Shown one piece after another: positions 7,719 to 16,671 of a stretch of 64,000 nucleotides of DNA. Where the stretch lies: positions 310,001 to 374,000 of the forward strand of contig NZ_JAHHZQ010000003.1 of NCBI RefSeq assembly GCF_022606355.1, in the 5' to 3' direction. The DNA is from Leifsonia shinshuensis. Lineage in GTDB: Bacteria > Actinomycetota > Actinomycetes > Actinomycetales > Microbacteriaceae. The notes beneath the pieces were generated by a model that did not search any database, had not been told where the DNA came from, and worked only from the letters and a program-made list of their open reading frames with translations. The position numbers and the translations under genes are program-made. Numbering within the stretch: the stretch's first letter is position 1; each line of letters opens with the position of its first letter.

Positions 7719-8735
7719 GTGACCACATCGACCGCCACCGACCTCCCCACGGCCACCGCCACGACGACCCCCGAGGCCATCGTCGACATCGCCATCGGCT
7801 TCATGGGGGCCAAGCAGCTGTTCGCCGCCAGCCGCGTCGGCCTGTTCTCGGCCCTCTCCGACGGACCGCTCGACGCCGCGGCCCTGGCCGCCGCGACCGG
7901 CGTGCCGGAGCGCCAGGCGCGCGTCCTGGCCGACAGCATGGCCGCCCAGGGGCTGCTCACCCGCGAGGCCGGACGCTACGCGCTCACGCCCGACGCGGCC
8001 GCCTACCTCACCGGCGACCGCGCCGAGCTCGACCTGGCGCCGTTCCTCGCCTTCCTCGGCGCCACCAGCTACCCGCAGTGGCTCGGCTACGACGCGACGG
8101 TCGACACGGATGCGCCCGGCGTGCTCGAGCTCGACGAGGCCGGCTGGGGAGCGTTCCTCGCCGGCGTCATGCGCTACAACGAGCTGCACGCGGCCATGCT
8201 GGCGCGGCACTTCGACTTCACGCCGTACCGCGACGCGCTCGACTTCGGCGGCCTCAGCCCGGCATTCGCCGTCGAGGGGCTGAAGCTCAACCCCGCGCTG
8301 CGCGTGCGCTTCGTGTTCGACCCGCAGTCGGTCGAGCCGGTGCGTGAGGCCGTGGAGGCCGCCGGCTTCGGCGACCGCACCAGCGTCGAGGGGGCCGACA
8401 CGGCCGATGCTCGGCCCGGCGGCGCACACGATCTCGTGCTCGTCAACCACGTCATCCACCGCTTCGACGCCGAGCAGAACCGCACGATCCTCCGCAATGC
8501 GCGCGCCGCGGCGGCCGAGGGCGCCACGCTCGTGCTGCTCGACTTCTTCCTCGACGACGACCCGCAGCAGCGCAAGATCGACGCGCTGCACGCCGGCGAG
8601 TACTACAACATCGACGGCACGGTGGTGTACCAGGAGTCGGTCGTGCGCGACTGGCTCGCCGACGCCGGCTGGCGTGCGGAACACACCGTGGCACTCCCGG
8701 GCAGCCCGCGCATCCTGCTCGCGACCGCGGTCTGA
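7719..8735 (+). CDS. SAM-dependent O-methyltransferase-like protein
   Basis: A 338-residue protein with the layout of plant/bacterial O-methyltransferases: an N-terminal winged-helix dimerisation domain (ALSDGPLDAAALAAATGV, GLLTREAGRYALT) and a C-terminal Rossmann domain from about residue 165. The first SAM motif is degenerate, reading LDFGGLSPAFA instead of DxGGGxG, whereas the later VLVNHVIHRFD and LLDFF segments are intact. The GTG start has AAAGAG ten bases upstream. It is the rightward partner of the palindrome-C divergent pair. It may methylate, or because of the altered SAM loop perform decarboxylation or another reaction on, an aromatic intermediate. Confidence 0.82.
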   Translation: MTTSTATDLPTATATTTPEAIVDIAIGFMGAKQLFAASRVGLFSALSDGPLDAAALAAATGVPERQARVLADSMAAQGLLTREAGRYALTPDAAAYLTGDRAELDLAPFLAFLGATSYPQWLGYDATVDTDAPGVLELDEAGWGAFLAGVMRYNELHAAMLARHFDFTPYRDALDFGGLSPAFAVEGLKLNPALRVRFVFDPQSVEPVREAVEAAGFGDRTSVEGADTADARPGGAHDLVLVNHVIHRFDAEQNRTILRNARAAAAEGATLVLLDFFLDDDPQQRKIDALHAGEYYNIDGTVVYQESVVRDWLADAGWRAEHTVALPGSPRILLATAV

Positions 8736-8756
8736 CCGCCGGTCGCGCTCACACGA

Positions 8757-8793
8757 CGCCGGAGGTCGGACACGGGAAGACCGGCCTCCGGCG
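8757..8793. terminator. Bidirectional terminator hairpin
   Basis: A 13-bp stem (CGCCGGAGGTCGG pairing with CCGGCCTCCGGCG, one wobble pair) between the convergent methyltransferase and TetR genes. It lacks a clear T-tract, as is common in GC-rich actinobacteria. Confidence 0.7.
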
Positions 8794-8835
8794 TTGCACA
8801 TCCGCCCGTCGCGGTCGACGCTTCAGCCGCGCGCC

Positions 8836-9429
8836 TCAGCCTGCGGTGATCCGCGCGAAGAACGCGTCCAGCTGCGCCGTCAGCAGCGCCGGCGTGGACA
8901 GGTCGGGAGCGATCAGGCTCATGATGTTCGCGCCGGCGTTGATGAGGACGATCTCGTCCACCAGCTGCTCGTCCGGGGTGTCCGTCACGATGTCGCCGTC
9001 CGCACGGCCCTGCGCGAGGTACGACAGGAGTCCGGCGCGCCAGGCCACGAGGTGGTCGCGGTACGCCTGGTGCAGCTCCTCGTTCGAGAGCGCCCGTTCC
9101 CAGAAGCTGAGGAGCACCCGGCCGGCCGTGATCGATTCCGCCGTGGTCGGGGCCGACGCGTAGACGATCGCGCGCAGCGCCGCCAGCCCGGTCTTGTCGC
9201 CGACCGCGGTTTCGACGCCCGAGCTCATCATCCCGAGCGCACGTTCGTACGTGCCCTGGATGATCTCGTCCTTGCCGGGGAAATAGTGCTTCAGCGCACC
9301 GTTCGCAAACCCGGCCTCCGCGGCGATCTCGCGCATCGTCGCCGCCTCAAGGCCGCCCTTGACGATGAGACCCCAGGTGACGTCGATGATGTCCGATCGT
9401 CGCTGGTCGTGGTCGATCACCTTGGGCAT
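8836..9429 (-). CDS. TetR/AcrR family transcriptional regulator
   Basis: A 197-residue TetR repressor. The N-terminal HTH includes TMREIAAEAGFANGALKHYFPGKDEI, the TetR signature; the C-terminal ligand domain is all-helical. The ATG start (MPKVIDHDQRR) is preferred over a longer frame whose extension is not TetR-like. It lies 90 bp downstream of the amidohydrolase on the same strand, so it is probably the last gene of the amine oxidase operon and may control it. The regulon palindrome TTCTAC-N4-GTAGAA does not occur at its own start, so the link to those promoters is open. Confidence 0.92.
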   Translation of the reverse strand: MPKVIDHDQRRSDIIDVTWGLIVKGGLEAATMREIAAEAGFANGALKHYFPGKDEIIQGTYERALGMMSSGVETAVGDKTGLAALRAIVYASAPTTAESITAGRVLLSFWERALSNEELHQAYRDHLVAWRAGLLSYLAQGRADGDIVTDTPDEQLVDEIVLINAGANIMSLIAPDLSTPALLTAQLDAFFARITAG

Positions 9430-9519
9430 CGTTCTCCCTTCGACCCCGGGCCGTCCCGGGAATCTCCACAAGTGTAGGGGAAAGACCGGAGCGGTCGGGA
9501 GCAGCGAGGCCCAGCGGGG

Positions 9520-11187
9520 TCAGGCGCGCGAGTACACCTTCTCGCCGGCGAAGAACGTGGCCTGGGCCCGCAGCGTGACGAGCTCCGTCACCGGGACGGA
9601 GAACGGGTCGCGGTCGAGCACCACGAAGTCGGCGGACTTGCCCGGCTCGAGCGACCCCGTCACCGCGCCGAGCCCCATCGCCCGCGCGCCGTTGAGCGTG
9701 AACACCTCGATCGCCTCCGGCAGGGTGATGGCCTGCTCCGGGCCGAGCACGCCCGGCCGCAGCCCGGACGGGTCGGCGCGCGTGACCAGGCCCTGGATGC
9801 CCTCCCACGCGTTCGGCGTCTCACTCACGGGCCAGTCGGAGCCGCCCGCGACGAGGGCTCCTGAGTCGATCAGCGACCGGTTCGGCTGCAGCCCGTCCAC
9901 CTCGGCAGCGGGGCGGACGGTCCCGAGCGCGTCGGCGATGACGCCGGGGAACCAGAGGAACGGCGAGATGTCGGCCGCGACGCCGAGCTGCGCGAAGCGC
10001 GGGAGGTCGTCGGGAGCGATGAACTGGCCGTGCGCGATCTGGTAGCGCGGGGCCGTGTGACCGTCGGCGCGCACCGCCTCCACCGCGTCGAGCACCATCC
10101 GCACCGCGGCGTCGCCGGTGCAGTGGATCTTCGCCGAGATGCCCTGGGCGGCGGTCGCACGCAGCCAGCCGAGCAGCTCGTCCGCCGGCATGGTCGTCGA
10201 ACCGTGGAAGTGGTCGCCGAATCCGTCGGCGGGCAGATACGGCGACAGGAACGCGCCCGAGTGGGCGGGCGGGGTGCCGTCCAGGAAGATCTTGACGAAG
10301 TCCGGGCGATGATGGAAGGTCGTCAGCTCGGCGCGGTGGGCGATCAGCTCGTCCCCGAGCTCCGCGTAGCCGAAGATCTGGTCGTTGACCGTCATCGACG
10401 AGACGACCCAGGCGCGCAGCTCTCCGCGCGCGTCCAGCGCCGCCAGGGCGCGCATCTGGTCGAGCGAGGTCGCAGCGTCCTGGAACGCGGTGATGCCGTA
10501 CGAGTGCAGGATCTCGATCGCGCGCGCGGAGGCGCGCCGCTGCTGCTCGGCCGTCAGTGCGACGGCGGGAGCCGCGACCTTCTCGACCAGTAGACCAGCA
10601 GCCTCCAGCAGCACGCCGCTCGGCTCTCCGGTGTGCGGGTCGCGCACGATCACGCCGTGCTCGGGGTCTGGCGTGGAGGCGTCGATTCCGGCGATCTGGA
10701 GCGCACGACTCGATGCCCAGCGGTTGTGGTGGCTGTCGTCGGTGAGGAGCACGGGGCGCCCGCCCGCCGCGTCGTCGAGCGCGCGCCGAGCCGTGTTGTG
10801 CGCCAGCTGGTCGAGGAGCCCGGTGCCCCAGCTGGTGCCGATGATCCACGCCTCGGGGCTCCGGGTGGCTGCGTAGGCGCGTACGGCCTCCAGGATCCCG
10901 TCGAGGGAGGCCGTGTTCGGGAACGTGAGCTCGAACAGCTCGGCCCGGCCCGCGTGAGCGTGATGGTTGTGCACGTCGATGAGCCCCGGCATCGCGAACG
11001 CGTCGCCCAGGTCGAGCGTGCGGGTGTCCGGGCCGCGGTGCACGGCGACGTCGGCCGCCGTGCCGACCGCCAGGATCCGGCCGTCGCGCACGGCCATCGC
11101 CTCGGCGTGCGGGTGCTCGCGGTCGACGGTGTACAGGCGGCCGGTGACGATGAGGTCGGCCAGGGGAGCGGCCACGGCGGTGCCCAT
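9520..11187 (-). CDS. YtcJ-type amidohydrolase (Amidohydro_3)
   Basis: A 555-residue amidohydrolase of normal family length. It has HNHHAHAG after the first barrel strand, VKIFLDGTPP with the probable bridging Lys, KIHCTGDAA and IAHGQF with metal His residues, and GGSDWPVSE with the terminal Asp. The C-terminal small beta domain ends GKSADFVVLDRDPF. The ATG lies only two bases after the MoaF stop, so the genes form one operon (amine oxidase, MoaF, amidohydrolase, probably TetR). It may hydrolyse an acylated or cyclic derivative of the amine handled by the oxidase (inference). Confidence 0.93.
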   Translation of the reverse strand: MGTAVAAPLADLIVTGRLYTVDREHPHAEAMAVRDGRILAVGTAADVAVHRGPDTRTLDLGDAFAMPGLIDVHNHHAHAGRAELFELTFPNTASLDGILEAVRAYAATRSPEAWIIGTSWGTGLLDQLAHNTARRALDDAAGGRPVLLTDDSHHNRWASSRALQIAGIDASTPDPEHGVIVRDPHTGEPSGVLLEAAGLLVEKVAAPAVALTAEQQRRASARAIEILHSYGITAFQDAATSLDQMRALAALDARGELRAWVVSSMTVNDQIFGYAELGDELIAHRAELTTFHHRPDFVKIFLDGTPPAHSGAFLSPYLPADGFGDHFHGSTTMPADELLGWLRATAAQGISAKIHCTGDAAVRMVLDAVEAVRADGHTAPRYQIAHGQFIAPDDLPRFAQLGVAADISPFLWFPGVIADALGTVRPAAEVDGLQPNRSLIDSGALVAGGSDWPVSETPNAWEGIQGLVTRADPSGLRPGVLGPEQAITLPEAIEVFTLNGARAMGLGAVTGSLEPGKSADFVVLDRDPFSVPVTELVTLRAQATFFAGEKVYSRA

Positions 11188-11189
11188 CC

Positions 11190-12014
11190 TCAGGCGCCCG
11201 CGGGGTCGTAGGCCGCCGGGTGCACGGTGTTCGACAGCAGGCGGCCGTGGGCGCCGAAGGTGAAGTGCGTCGGCACCTCGCCCGACTCGTCGAGCCCGAA
11301 GAGCACGCCGTGCGAGCGGATGTTCCGCTGGTCGCGGTGGTCGGCGATCGTGACGGAGGCGCACGGGATGACCTTCTCGCGCCAAGCGAACACGTAGATG
11401 CCCGGGCGGATCTGCCACACCGAGTTCTCGTCGGTATCGGCGAGCCCCTTCTCGGGACCGGCCAGGCACTGCCAGGTGTACCAGTCCAGGCTGAGGTAGA
11501 CGTGCTCGTAGGCGTGCTCGGGGCTGTACACCCACATCACGCGGCGTCCGATCAGGGAGGTGGTGGGCGCCGGCTCGGGACCGGTGGCTTCAACGCCCTC
11601 GAGCCGTGACGGCACGAACAGCTGCTTCACGGCAGTGTTGCCAGGGAGGTCGCCGCCGATCGCCTGGATGACGGACAGCGCGCGGCCGTTCGCGAGGTCG
11701 ATGACGAGCGAGACGGCCTCGTTCGGGTCGTACTCGTGATGGAACTGCGCGAAGTACAGCCCGTCGTCGACCTGGAACGCCTCGTAGTCGTCCGCACCCG
11801 TCGTCGGCGGGATCGGATCGCCCTCGCCAGGGACGTACTCCCACTCCACGCGGTCCTCGGCGAAGCGGTGCACGATGCGCGTGCCGCGGTCGTCGACGAG
11901 CGTGACGGTGCGACCGGCGAGGTCCGCGGTCAGCGGCGCCCGGTTGGCGTCGAAGCCGGGCGCCAGCCCGTCGAGCGGCAGCCAGGTGGAGGTGTCGGAG
12001 AGCGTGACGGGCAT
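11190..12014 (-). CDS. MoaF family protein (monoamine regulon)
   Basis: A 274-residue two-domain protein matching the MoaF family: an N-terminal domain with WLPLDGLAPGFDANR, VEWEYVPG and FAQFHHEYDPNEAVSLVID, and a MoaF C-terminal lipocalin-like domain with GRRVMWVYS, YEHVYLSLDWYTWQCLAGPEKG and YVFAWREKVIPC. MoaF takes its name from the monoamine regulon of Klebsiella, where it lies with tyramine oxidase. Here it sits 44 bp downstream of the copper amine oxidase, the same association. Its biochemical function is not settled; the lipocalin fold suggests it binds or processes a small aromatic molecule. Confidence 0.85.
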   Translation of the reverse strand: MPVTLSDTSTWLPLDGLAPGFDANRAPLTADLAGRTVTLVDDRGTRIVHRFAEDRVEWEYVPGEGDPIPPTTGADDYEAFQVDDGLYFAQFHHEYDPNEAVSLVIDLANGRALSVIQAIGGDLPGNTAVKQLFVPSRLEGVEATGPEPAPTTSLIGRRVMWVYSPEHAYEHVYLSLDWYTWQCLAGPEKGLADTDENSVWQIRPGIYVFAWREKVIPCASVTIADHRDQRNIRSHGVLFGLDESGEVPTHFTFGAHGRLLSNTVHPAAYDPAGA

Positions 12015-12058
12015 GGTGCTCCTTCGTCGGTCGGCGGGTTGCGCGGGTCGGTCGGTGG

Positions 12059-14065
12059 TCAGTGCCCGCAGGTGCAGGACTCCCCGCCGCCGCAGCACGT
12101 GGCGCCGGCCGTCGCCGCGGCGCCGTCGGGGAGGTCGAGGGCAGGGTTGCGGTCGAGGAAGCCGTAGGGCTTGAGCGCGAATCCCGAGTAGTCGACGGGC
12201 ATGACCGGCCAGTCCTCCGGCCGTGGGATGTGCGTCGGGCCGAACACGTGCCAGAGCACGATGTTCTCGTCGACCAGCGGGCGGTCGGCCGCGGTCCACG
12301 CCGGCAGGCCGGCGCCTCCCGCGTGGGCGTTCGGGTAGTCGCCGGCCGGGAAGCGCTCCGCCGGCTCGAACCGCGTCGCCCACAGGTGCTTGGTGGCGAA
12401 CGTCGCACGCCCGAACACGGTGGAGTCCGGCTGCGCCATCAGCGTCGCGCCGGGCTGCGGGATCAGGTGGAACGCCGTCGGCTTGCCGACCGCGTTCGTG
12501 CGGTCGAAGCTGGTGACCTCCCAGACCCGGGAGGTCGCCGGGTTCGCCAGCCTGCCGGCCTCCGACTCGCGCTCGATCGGGGTCGTCGTCCAGGTGAACG
12601 CGTTGCCGTAGGGGTTGTCCGGCCCGGTCGGGATGCCGACCACGTCGACCTCGGAGAGCGAGTTGCGGTCGCCGTCGATCGCGACATCCAGCCGCGCGCA
12701 GAAGAGGTGCTGGTGGACGGGCGCGAACAGGCCGGGCGCGATCTCGGTGGCGTGCGGGTCGCTGCTGCCGGGGATGCCGGCGCCGGCGAAGACGATGCCG
12801 GTCGCCTTGGCCTCCACCTGGATCGTGCCGTCGAGGTAGAAGTACCAGAAGAAGCCGTAGTCGTAGTTGCCGATCGTCGAGAAGTACGAGACCACCAGCC
12901 GCCGTGACCGGCGCACCTCCGCGTTGCCGGCGAGGTCGGTGTGCTTCCAGAGCACGCCGTAGTCCTCCTCGTGCATGCAGACGACCTGCGGGATGGTCAC
13001 CGGATTGCCGTGGTCGTCGGCGACCACGCCGTCGAAGTAGTGGATGACGCCGAGGCAGTCGCAGCCGAGCGCGAGCGTGTTGGCGTTCTTGCCGAGCAGG
13101 TACTCTCCTGCGTCGAAGTAGCTGATCCAGAACCGCGTCGCGGTGGTGTCGCCGTAGGGCACGACCATCTCGGGCACCGACGCGCGGTAGAGCACGGAGC
13201 GGTCCTCGTCGCCGTCGCGGAAGGTCACCTGGTTGAGCACCAGGCCCTCGCGCGCGTTGAAGCCGACCCGGAACTTCCAGTTCTCCCACTCGACCGCCTG
13301 GCCGTCCACGTGGAAGCTCGGCCCCTCCGGCTGGGTGATCTCGATGGGCTTGAGGGAGGTGCGGGCCGGGCCGATCGTGGCGGCGTCGTAGTTGCCGTCG
13401 AGGTCGGGGACCGGAACGTCGCCGTCGTCCTCGACGCGGATCACCTCGCCCCGGGTCAGGTCGATGTGCACGATGAGCCCTTCGACGGGGTGCGACCAGG
13501 GCGAGTCGTCCTCGGCGCTGCGCAGGAACGTCAGGCTGCGGATGGCCCGACGGCCGACCTCGTCGGCGCGGTTGAAGTGGCCGGGCGCGAGCGGGGCGCA
13601 GAACGCCAGGTCGATGCGGTCCTCGAGGCCGCGGCGGCGCATCGCGGCCTGCCACTCGGGCGACGCCTTCGCGATCTCCTCGGCGCGGGCGTACTCCTCG
13701 AACAGGTACTGCGGCTGCCCGTACGGCGCCTCGGCGGTGTTCAGCTCGTGGTGGTCGACGACCTCCCCGGTCGTGACCGACACGATCGCCTCGGCCGAGC
13801 GGCCGGTGGCGGTGTCGAGCAGCACGAACAGGAGGCGGCGCTCGACGGGGTCGCCCGCGCGGAATGCGGCCACGGCCTCCCGCTCGGGCTCGACCGGCAG
13901 CACGTTCGGGAAGCGCGTTGCCGCGGAGACGAGCCCCGCCGCCGCCAGGATCGCGCGGCCCGCGGTGATCTCGTCGGCGGTGAGGGCGTCGAGGGGGTGG
14001 TTGACGGCGACCGGGCTGGTGGTCGTCGAGGTGTGCGCGTGGGCGACGGCGTCATGCGGGGACAT
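12059..14065 (-). CDS. Copper-containing primary-amine oxidase
   Basis: A 668-residue type-II amine oxidase (RCH2NH2 + O2 + H2O to aldehyde, ammonia and H2O2). The topaquinone precursor is Tyr401 in IGNYDY, the catalytic-base Asp is about D318 in YFDAGEY, and the copper ligands are H451 and H453 (HQHLF) and H612 (GPTHIPRPEDW). The extreme C terminus carries an unusual Cys cluster (C657, C658, C664, C666) ending in His668, possibly a copper-loading tail. It heads the operon with MoaF, an amidohydrolase and TetR. The promoter side abuts the palindrome array at 14204-14651, and the FeaR-like regulator gene lies just beyond. The aromatic amine substrate (tyramine or phenylethylamine type) is inferred from MoaF and FeaR context. 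Confidence 0.95.
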   Translation of the reverse strand: MSPHDAVAHAHTSTTTSPVAVNHPLDALTADEITAGRAILAAAGLVSAATRFPNVLPVEPEREAVAAFRAGDPVERRLLFVLLDTATGRSAEAIVSVTTGEVVDHHELNTAEAPYGQPQYLFEEYARAEEIAKASPEWQAAMRRRGLEDRIDLAFCAPLAPGHFNRADEVGRRAIRSLTFLRSAEDDSPWSHPVEGLIVHIDLTRGEVIRVEDDGDVPVPDLDGNYDAATIGPARTSLKPIEITQPEGPSFHVDGQAVEWENWKFRVGFNAREGLVLNQVTFRDGDEDRSVLYRASVPEMVVPYGDTTATRFWISYFDAGEYLLGKNANTLALGCDCLGVIHYFDGVVADDHGNPVTIPQVVCMHEEDYGVLWKHTDLAGNAEVRRSRRLVVSYFSTIGNYDYGFFWYFYLDGTIQVEAKATGIVFAGAGIPGSSDPHATEIAPGLFAPVHQHLFCARLDVAIDGDRNSLSEVDVVGIPTGPDNPYGNAFTWTTTPIERESEAGRLANPATSRVWEVTSFDRTNAVGKPTAFHLIPQPGATLMAQPDSTVFGRATFATKHLWATRFEPAERFPAGDYPNAHAGGAGLPAWTAADRPLVDENIVLWHVFGPTHIPRPEDWPVMPVDYSGFALKPYGFLDRNPALDLPDGAAATAGATCCGGGESCTCGH

Positions 14066-14203
14066 GCGACCAGTATCCGACGAGTCGATGCCCGGTTCGG
14101 GGGCTGGGGACCGACCGTACCGATCCAGTCAAGCGACGTGCGCCGCCGGCACATCCCCCGCTCGGCGATTCGTCCCGCGGGCGCGCGCGCCGGGCGCACG
14201 GTG

Positions 14204-14651
14204 ATTCGTCACGAATCCCCTGATTCGTGCCACGAATGTCGCGATTCGTCACGAATCTCAGCATCCGTGACGAACCTGCGCGACCTACGCAAGCGGCGAT
14301 TCGTGACGAATGTCGGGATTCGTGCCACGAATGTCGGGATTCGTGACGAAAGCGCGCGGGCTCGGTGAACCGCGATTCGTGACGAATGTCGCGATTCGTG
14401 CCACGAATGTCGGGATTCGTGACGAAAGTGCGCGGGCTTGGAGGACGGCGATTCGTGACGAAAGTGCGCGGGCTCGGTGAACGGCGATTCGTGACGAAAG
14501 TGCGCGGGCGCGGCGGACCGCGATTCGTGACGAATGTCGCGATTCGTGGCACGAATGTCGGTATTCGTGACGAAAGTGCGCGGGCTCAGTAGACGGCGAT
14601 TCGTGACGAATGTCGCGATTCGTGCCACGAATGTCGGGATTCGTGACGAAT
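14204..14651. repeat. Array of about 18 ATTCGT/ACGAAT palindromes
   Basis: The 670-bp gap between the amine oxidase start and the AraC gene holds about 18 copies of two alternating palindromes: a 13-mer ATTCGT-G/C-ACGAAT and a 15-mer ATTCGTG-C/G-CACGAAT. Clear 13-mers start at 14204, 14244, 14299, 14375, 14523, 14599 and 14639. The 15-mers start at 14223, 14318, 14394, 14542 and 14618. Variants ending ACGAAA start at 14339, 14415, 14451, 14487 and 14563. Several blocks follow the order 13-mer, 15-mer, 13-mer with 19- and 21-bp steps and then a GTGCGCGGGCTCGG-type spacer. Nothing else is recognised in the gap. Confidence 0.92.
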
Positions 14652-14732
14652 GTGTGCGGGGTGGTGGACGCAGGGCGGCGCGGGTCGGGAGGCGCGCTCA
14701 GCCGAGGGCAGCGGCGCGGGGCGGGAGCCTGC

Positions 14733-15686
14733 TCAGCCGAGCGCCGCGGCGCGCGCCTCCGACGGGGATTCGCCGTAGGTCGCCTTGAACACGCGGCTGA
14801 AGTGGGCGGCGTCCACGAATCCCCAGCGGGTCGCGACCGACGCGACCGAGCGGCCGGCCGACAGCGGGTCCATCAGCTCGCGGCGGCAGCGCTCCAGGCG
14901 GCGGGACCGGATCCACGCGGAGACGGTGGTGCCCTGCTCCTGGAACAGCCCCTGCAGGTGACGCGTGGAGATGAAGTGCTCGGCGGCGATCCTCGTCGGG
15001 CCGAGATCCACCGACGACAGGTTGACCTCGATGTACTCCCGGATGCGCTGCATCAGCGCGTGATGCGGGTCCGCAAGCTCGGCGGCCGTGCCGAGCTGGT
15101 CGGCGAACAGCGTCGTCGTCAGGTCGAGGGCGCTGTGGGCGAGCCGGGCGCCGGTGGCGCCGGAGAGCTGGTCGAGGTTCGCGACGAGCTGGCCCAGGAA
15201 CGGGACGACGATGCCGCCGACCCCGGTGCTCCCGTCGAACCGCACGGCGGTCAACTGCGACACCAGCTCGGGAGGCAGCCCGATCAGATGCTTCGGGAAC
15301 ATGACCACCATCGTGCGGAAGTCGTCGTCGAACACGAGCGTGTACGGCCGGTGGGTGTCGTAGACCGCGAGGTCGCCGGGCCGAAGCACGGCCTCCCGCC
15401 CCTCCTGGATGAGGATGCCGGTGCCCGACAGCATGAGGCTGAGCTTGAAGTAGTTGCGGTCGGCCCGCGCGATGAGCTCGGGCGTGCGCTCGACGACGTG
15501 CTGCGAGGCGCTCACCTCCGACACGTGGATCTCGTCGGCCTCGGCCGAACGGATCCGCCCGAAGAACGGCTCCGGCCGATCGCTCGTCACCTGGAGGGGC
15601 ACGAACGACTCGGATACAGCGGTGCGGAAGGCGCTGAAGTCCAGCACGGGGGCGGACTCGGTTGGCCGGAGAAGCTCGGGAAGCAC
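14733..15686 (-). CDS. AraC family regulator, FeaR-like
   Basis: A 317-residue regulator. Residues about 40-190 form the AraC-binding-like domain (YFKLSLMLSGTGILIQEGREAVLRPGDLAVYDTHRPY) found in FeaR/NdR-type activators. The C-terminal 100 residues are the double AraC HTH, with IAAEHFISTRHLQGLF and VASVATRWGFVDAAHFSRVFK. The GTG start has GAGG six bases upstream; the longer frame is not protein-like. FeaR activates tyramine oxidase and phenylacetaldehyde dehydrogenase in enteric bacteria, and here the gene lies between an amine oxidase and an aldehyde dehydrogenase gene. A probable promoter reads TGATAC-N18-TATACA just upstream. Confidence 0.87.
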   Translation of the reverse strand: MLPELLRPTESAPVLDFSAFRTAVSESFVPLQVTSDRPEPFFGRIRSAEADEIHVSEVSASQHVVERTPELIARADRNYFKLSLMLSGTGILIQEGREAVLRPGDLAVYDTHRPYTLVFDDDFRTMVVMFPKHLIGLPPELVSQLTAVRFDGSTGVGGIVVPFLGQLVANLDQLSGATGARLAHSALDLTTTLFADQLGTAAELADPHHALMQRIREYIEVNLSSVDLGPTRIAAEHFISTRHLQGLFQEQGTTVSAWIRSRRLERCRRELMDPLSAGRSVASVATRWGFVDAAHFSRVFKATYGESPSEARAAALG

Positions 15687-15756
15687 GATCGACCTCAATC
15701 TGGACCGGGGACGACTTTGTATACGATCCGTGATGAGGATGGTATCACTCGCGATG

Positions 15757-16473
15757 CTACGACGGCGATGCGATCGGTTGCTCGGTGGTCCTGGCGCGGG
15801 GCGGCAGTGGCCAGCGTCCGCGCTGCGAGACCCAGACGACCGCGCAGCCGAGTCCGCCGATGACCGCCGCGATGAGCAGGATGTAGAACGCGACCGAGAC
15901 ATAACCCTCCGGCGAATTGGCCGGGTCCAGGAACGGATACGGGTACCACGTGGGCTTCCCCGCGACGTGGTTGTAGGCGAGCGGTCCACGGACCATCGAG
16001 TAGATCGCCCACACGATCGGGAACGACACGACCCACCAGAGGGCGGTCCACTTCAGGCGGACGCGCCCCGGCGCGAAGAGCCAGTCGAAGACGATGAGCA
16101 ACGGTCCGACCACGTGGAGGATCTCGTTCGACCACGGGACGGTCGCTCCCTCGGAGACGTTCACGCCACGCAAGAGCATGTTGTAGACGATCCCGGTCAC
16201 CGCCATGTAGGCCGTGACGCATCCGCGCAGCACACCGAACCACTGCGGGTCCTCTCGCCCGCTCAGCAGCACGACCGCGCCGATGAGCAAGACGACCGCC
16301 GCGCCGACGTTGGAGTCGATCGTGAAGTAGCTGAAGAAGTTGACGAACAGGGTCTCCGGATGCGGGAGACCGCCACCCGTCCAGACTGCGTAGCTCCGCG
16401 TGAGCTGAGCCACGATGGCGGCTGCGATAGCGACCGTCCCGACGAGACGAAGGACGACGAAGACGACGCGCAT
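15757..16473 (-). CDS. Pr6Pr family membrane protein
   Basis: A 238-residue integral membrane protein with about six hydrophobic segments, starting MRVVFVVLRLVGTVAI. The segments FVNFFSYFTIDSNVGAA, MAVTGIVYNMLLRG, ILHVVGPLLIVFDWLF and PYPFLDP are typical of the Pr6Pr / FAR-17a-AIG1-like family common in actinobacteria. Its function is unknown; distant relatives include membrane hydrolases. It lies upstream of the AraC gene on the same strand and is divergent from the aldehyde dehydrogenase. A link to amine catabolism is only positional. Confidence 0.85.
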   Translation of the reverse strand: MRVVFVVLRLVGTVAIAAAIVAQLTRSYAVWTGGGLPHPETLFVNFFSYFTIDSNVGAAVVLLIGAVVLLSGREDPQWFGVLRGCVTAYMAVTGIVYNMLLRGVNVSEGATVPWSNEILHVVGPLLIVFDWLFAPGRVRLKWTALWWVVSFPIVWAIYSMVRGPLAYNHVAGKPTWYPYPFLDPANSPEGYVSVAFYILLIAAVIGGLGCAVVWVSQRGRWPLPPRARTTEQPIASPS

Positions 16474-16671
16474 AGCTCGAATGCTATCGACCGATCGAAC
16501 ACGCCGACTCGCACGCCGCCGACCATCGCGCGTGCTGGACGTGAGGACGACGGGACGTCCACCGCACTGTCCGTGCACCCTCCGTCATCCCCCCTGCACC
16601 TACGGACAACCTCCCCGCGCCCGGCCGGGCGAGACTGAACGGACCACCATCCCCATCGGAGGAGACCCATC

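Noticed and set aside
14204-14651. CRISPR array.
   Set aside because: The repeats are short palindromes only 6-8 bp apart or separated by repeated spacers, with no unique 30-40-bp spacers and no cas genes.
14209-14652. Open reading frames running through the palindrome array on both strands.
   Set aside because: They consist of repeated HESR, FVTN or RFVT strings created by the repeat itself, with no start signal or family.
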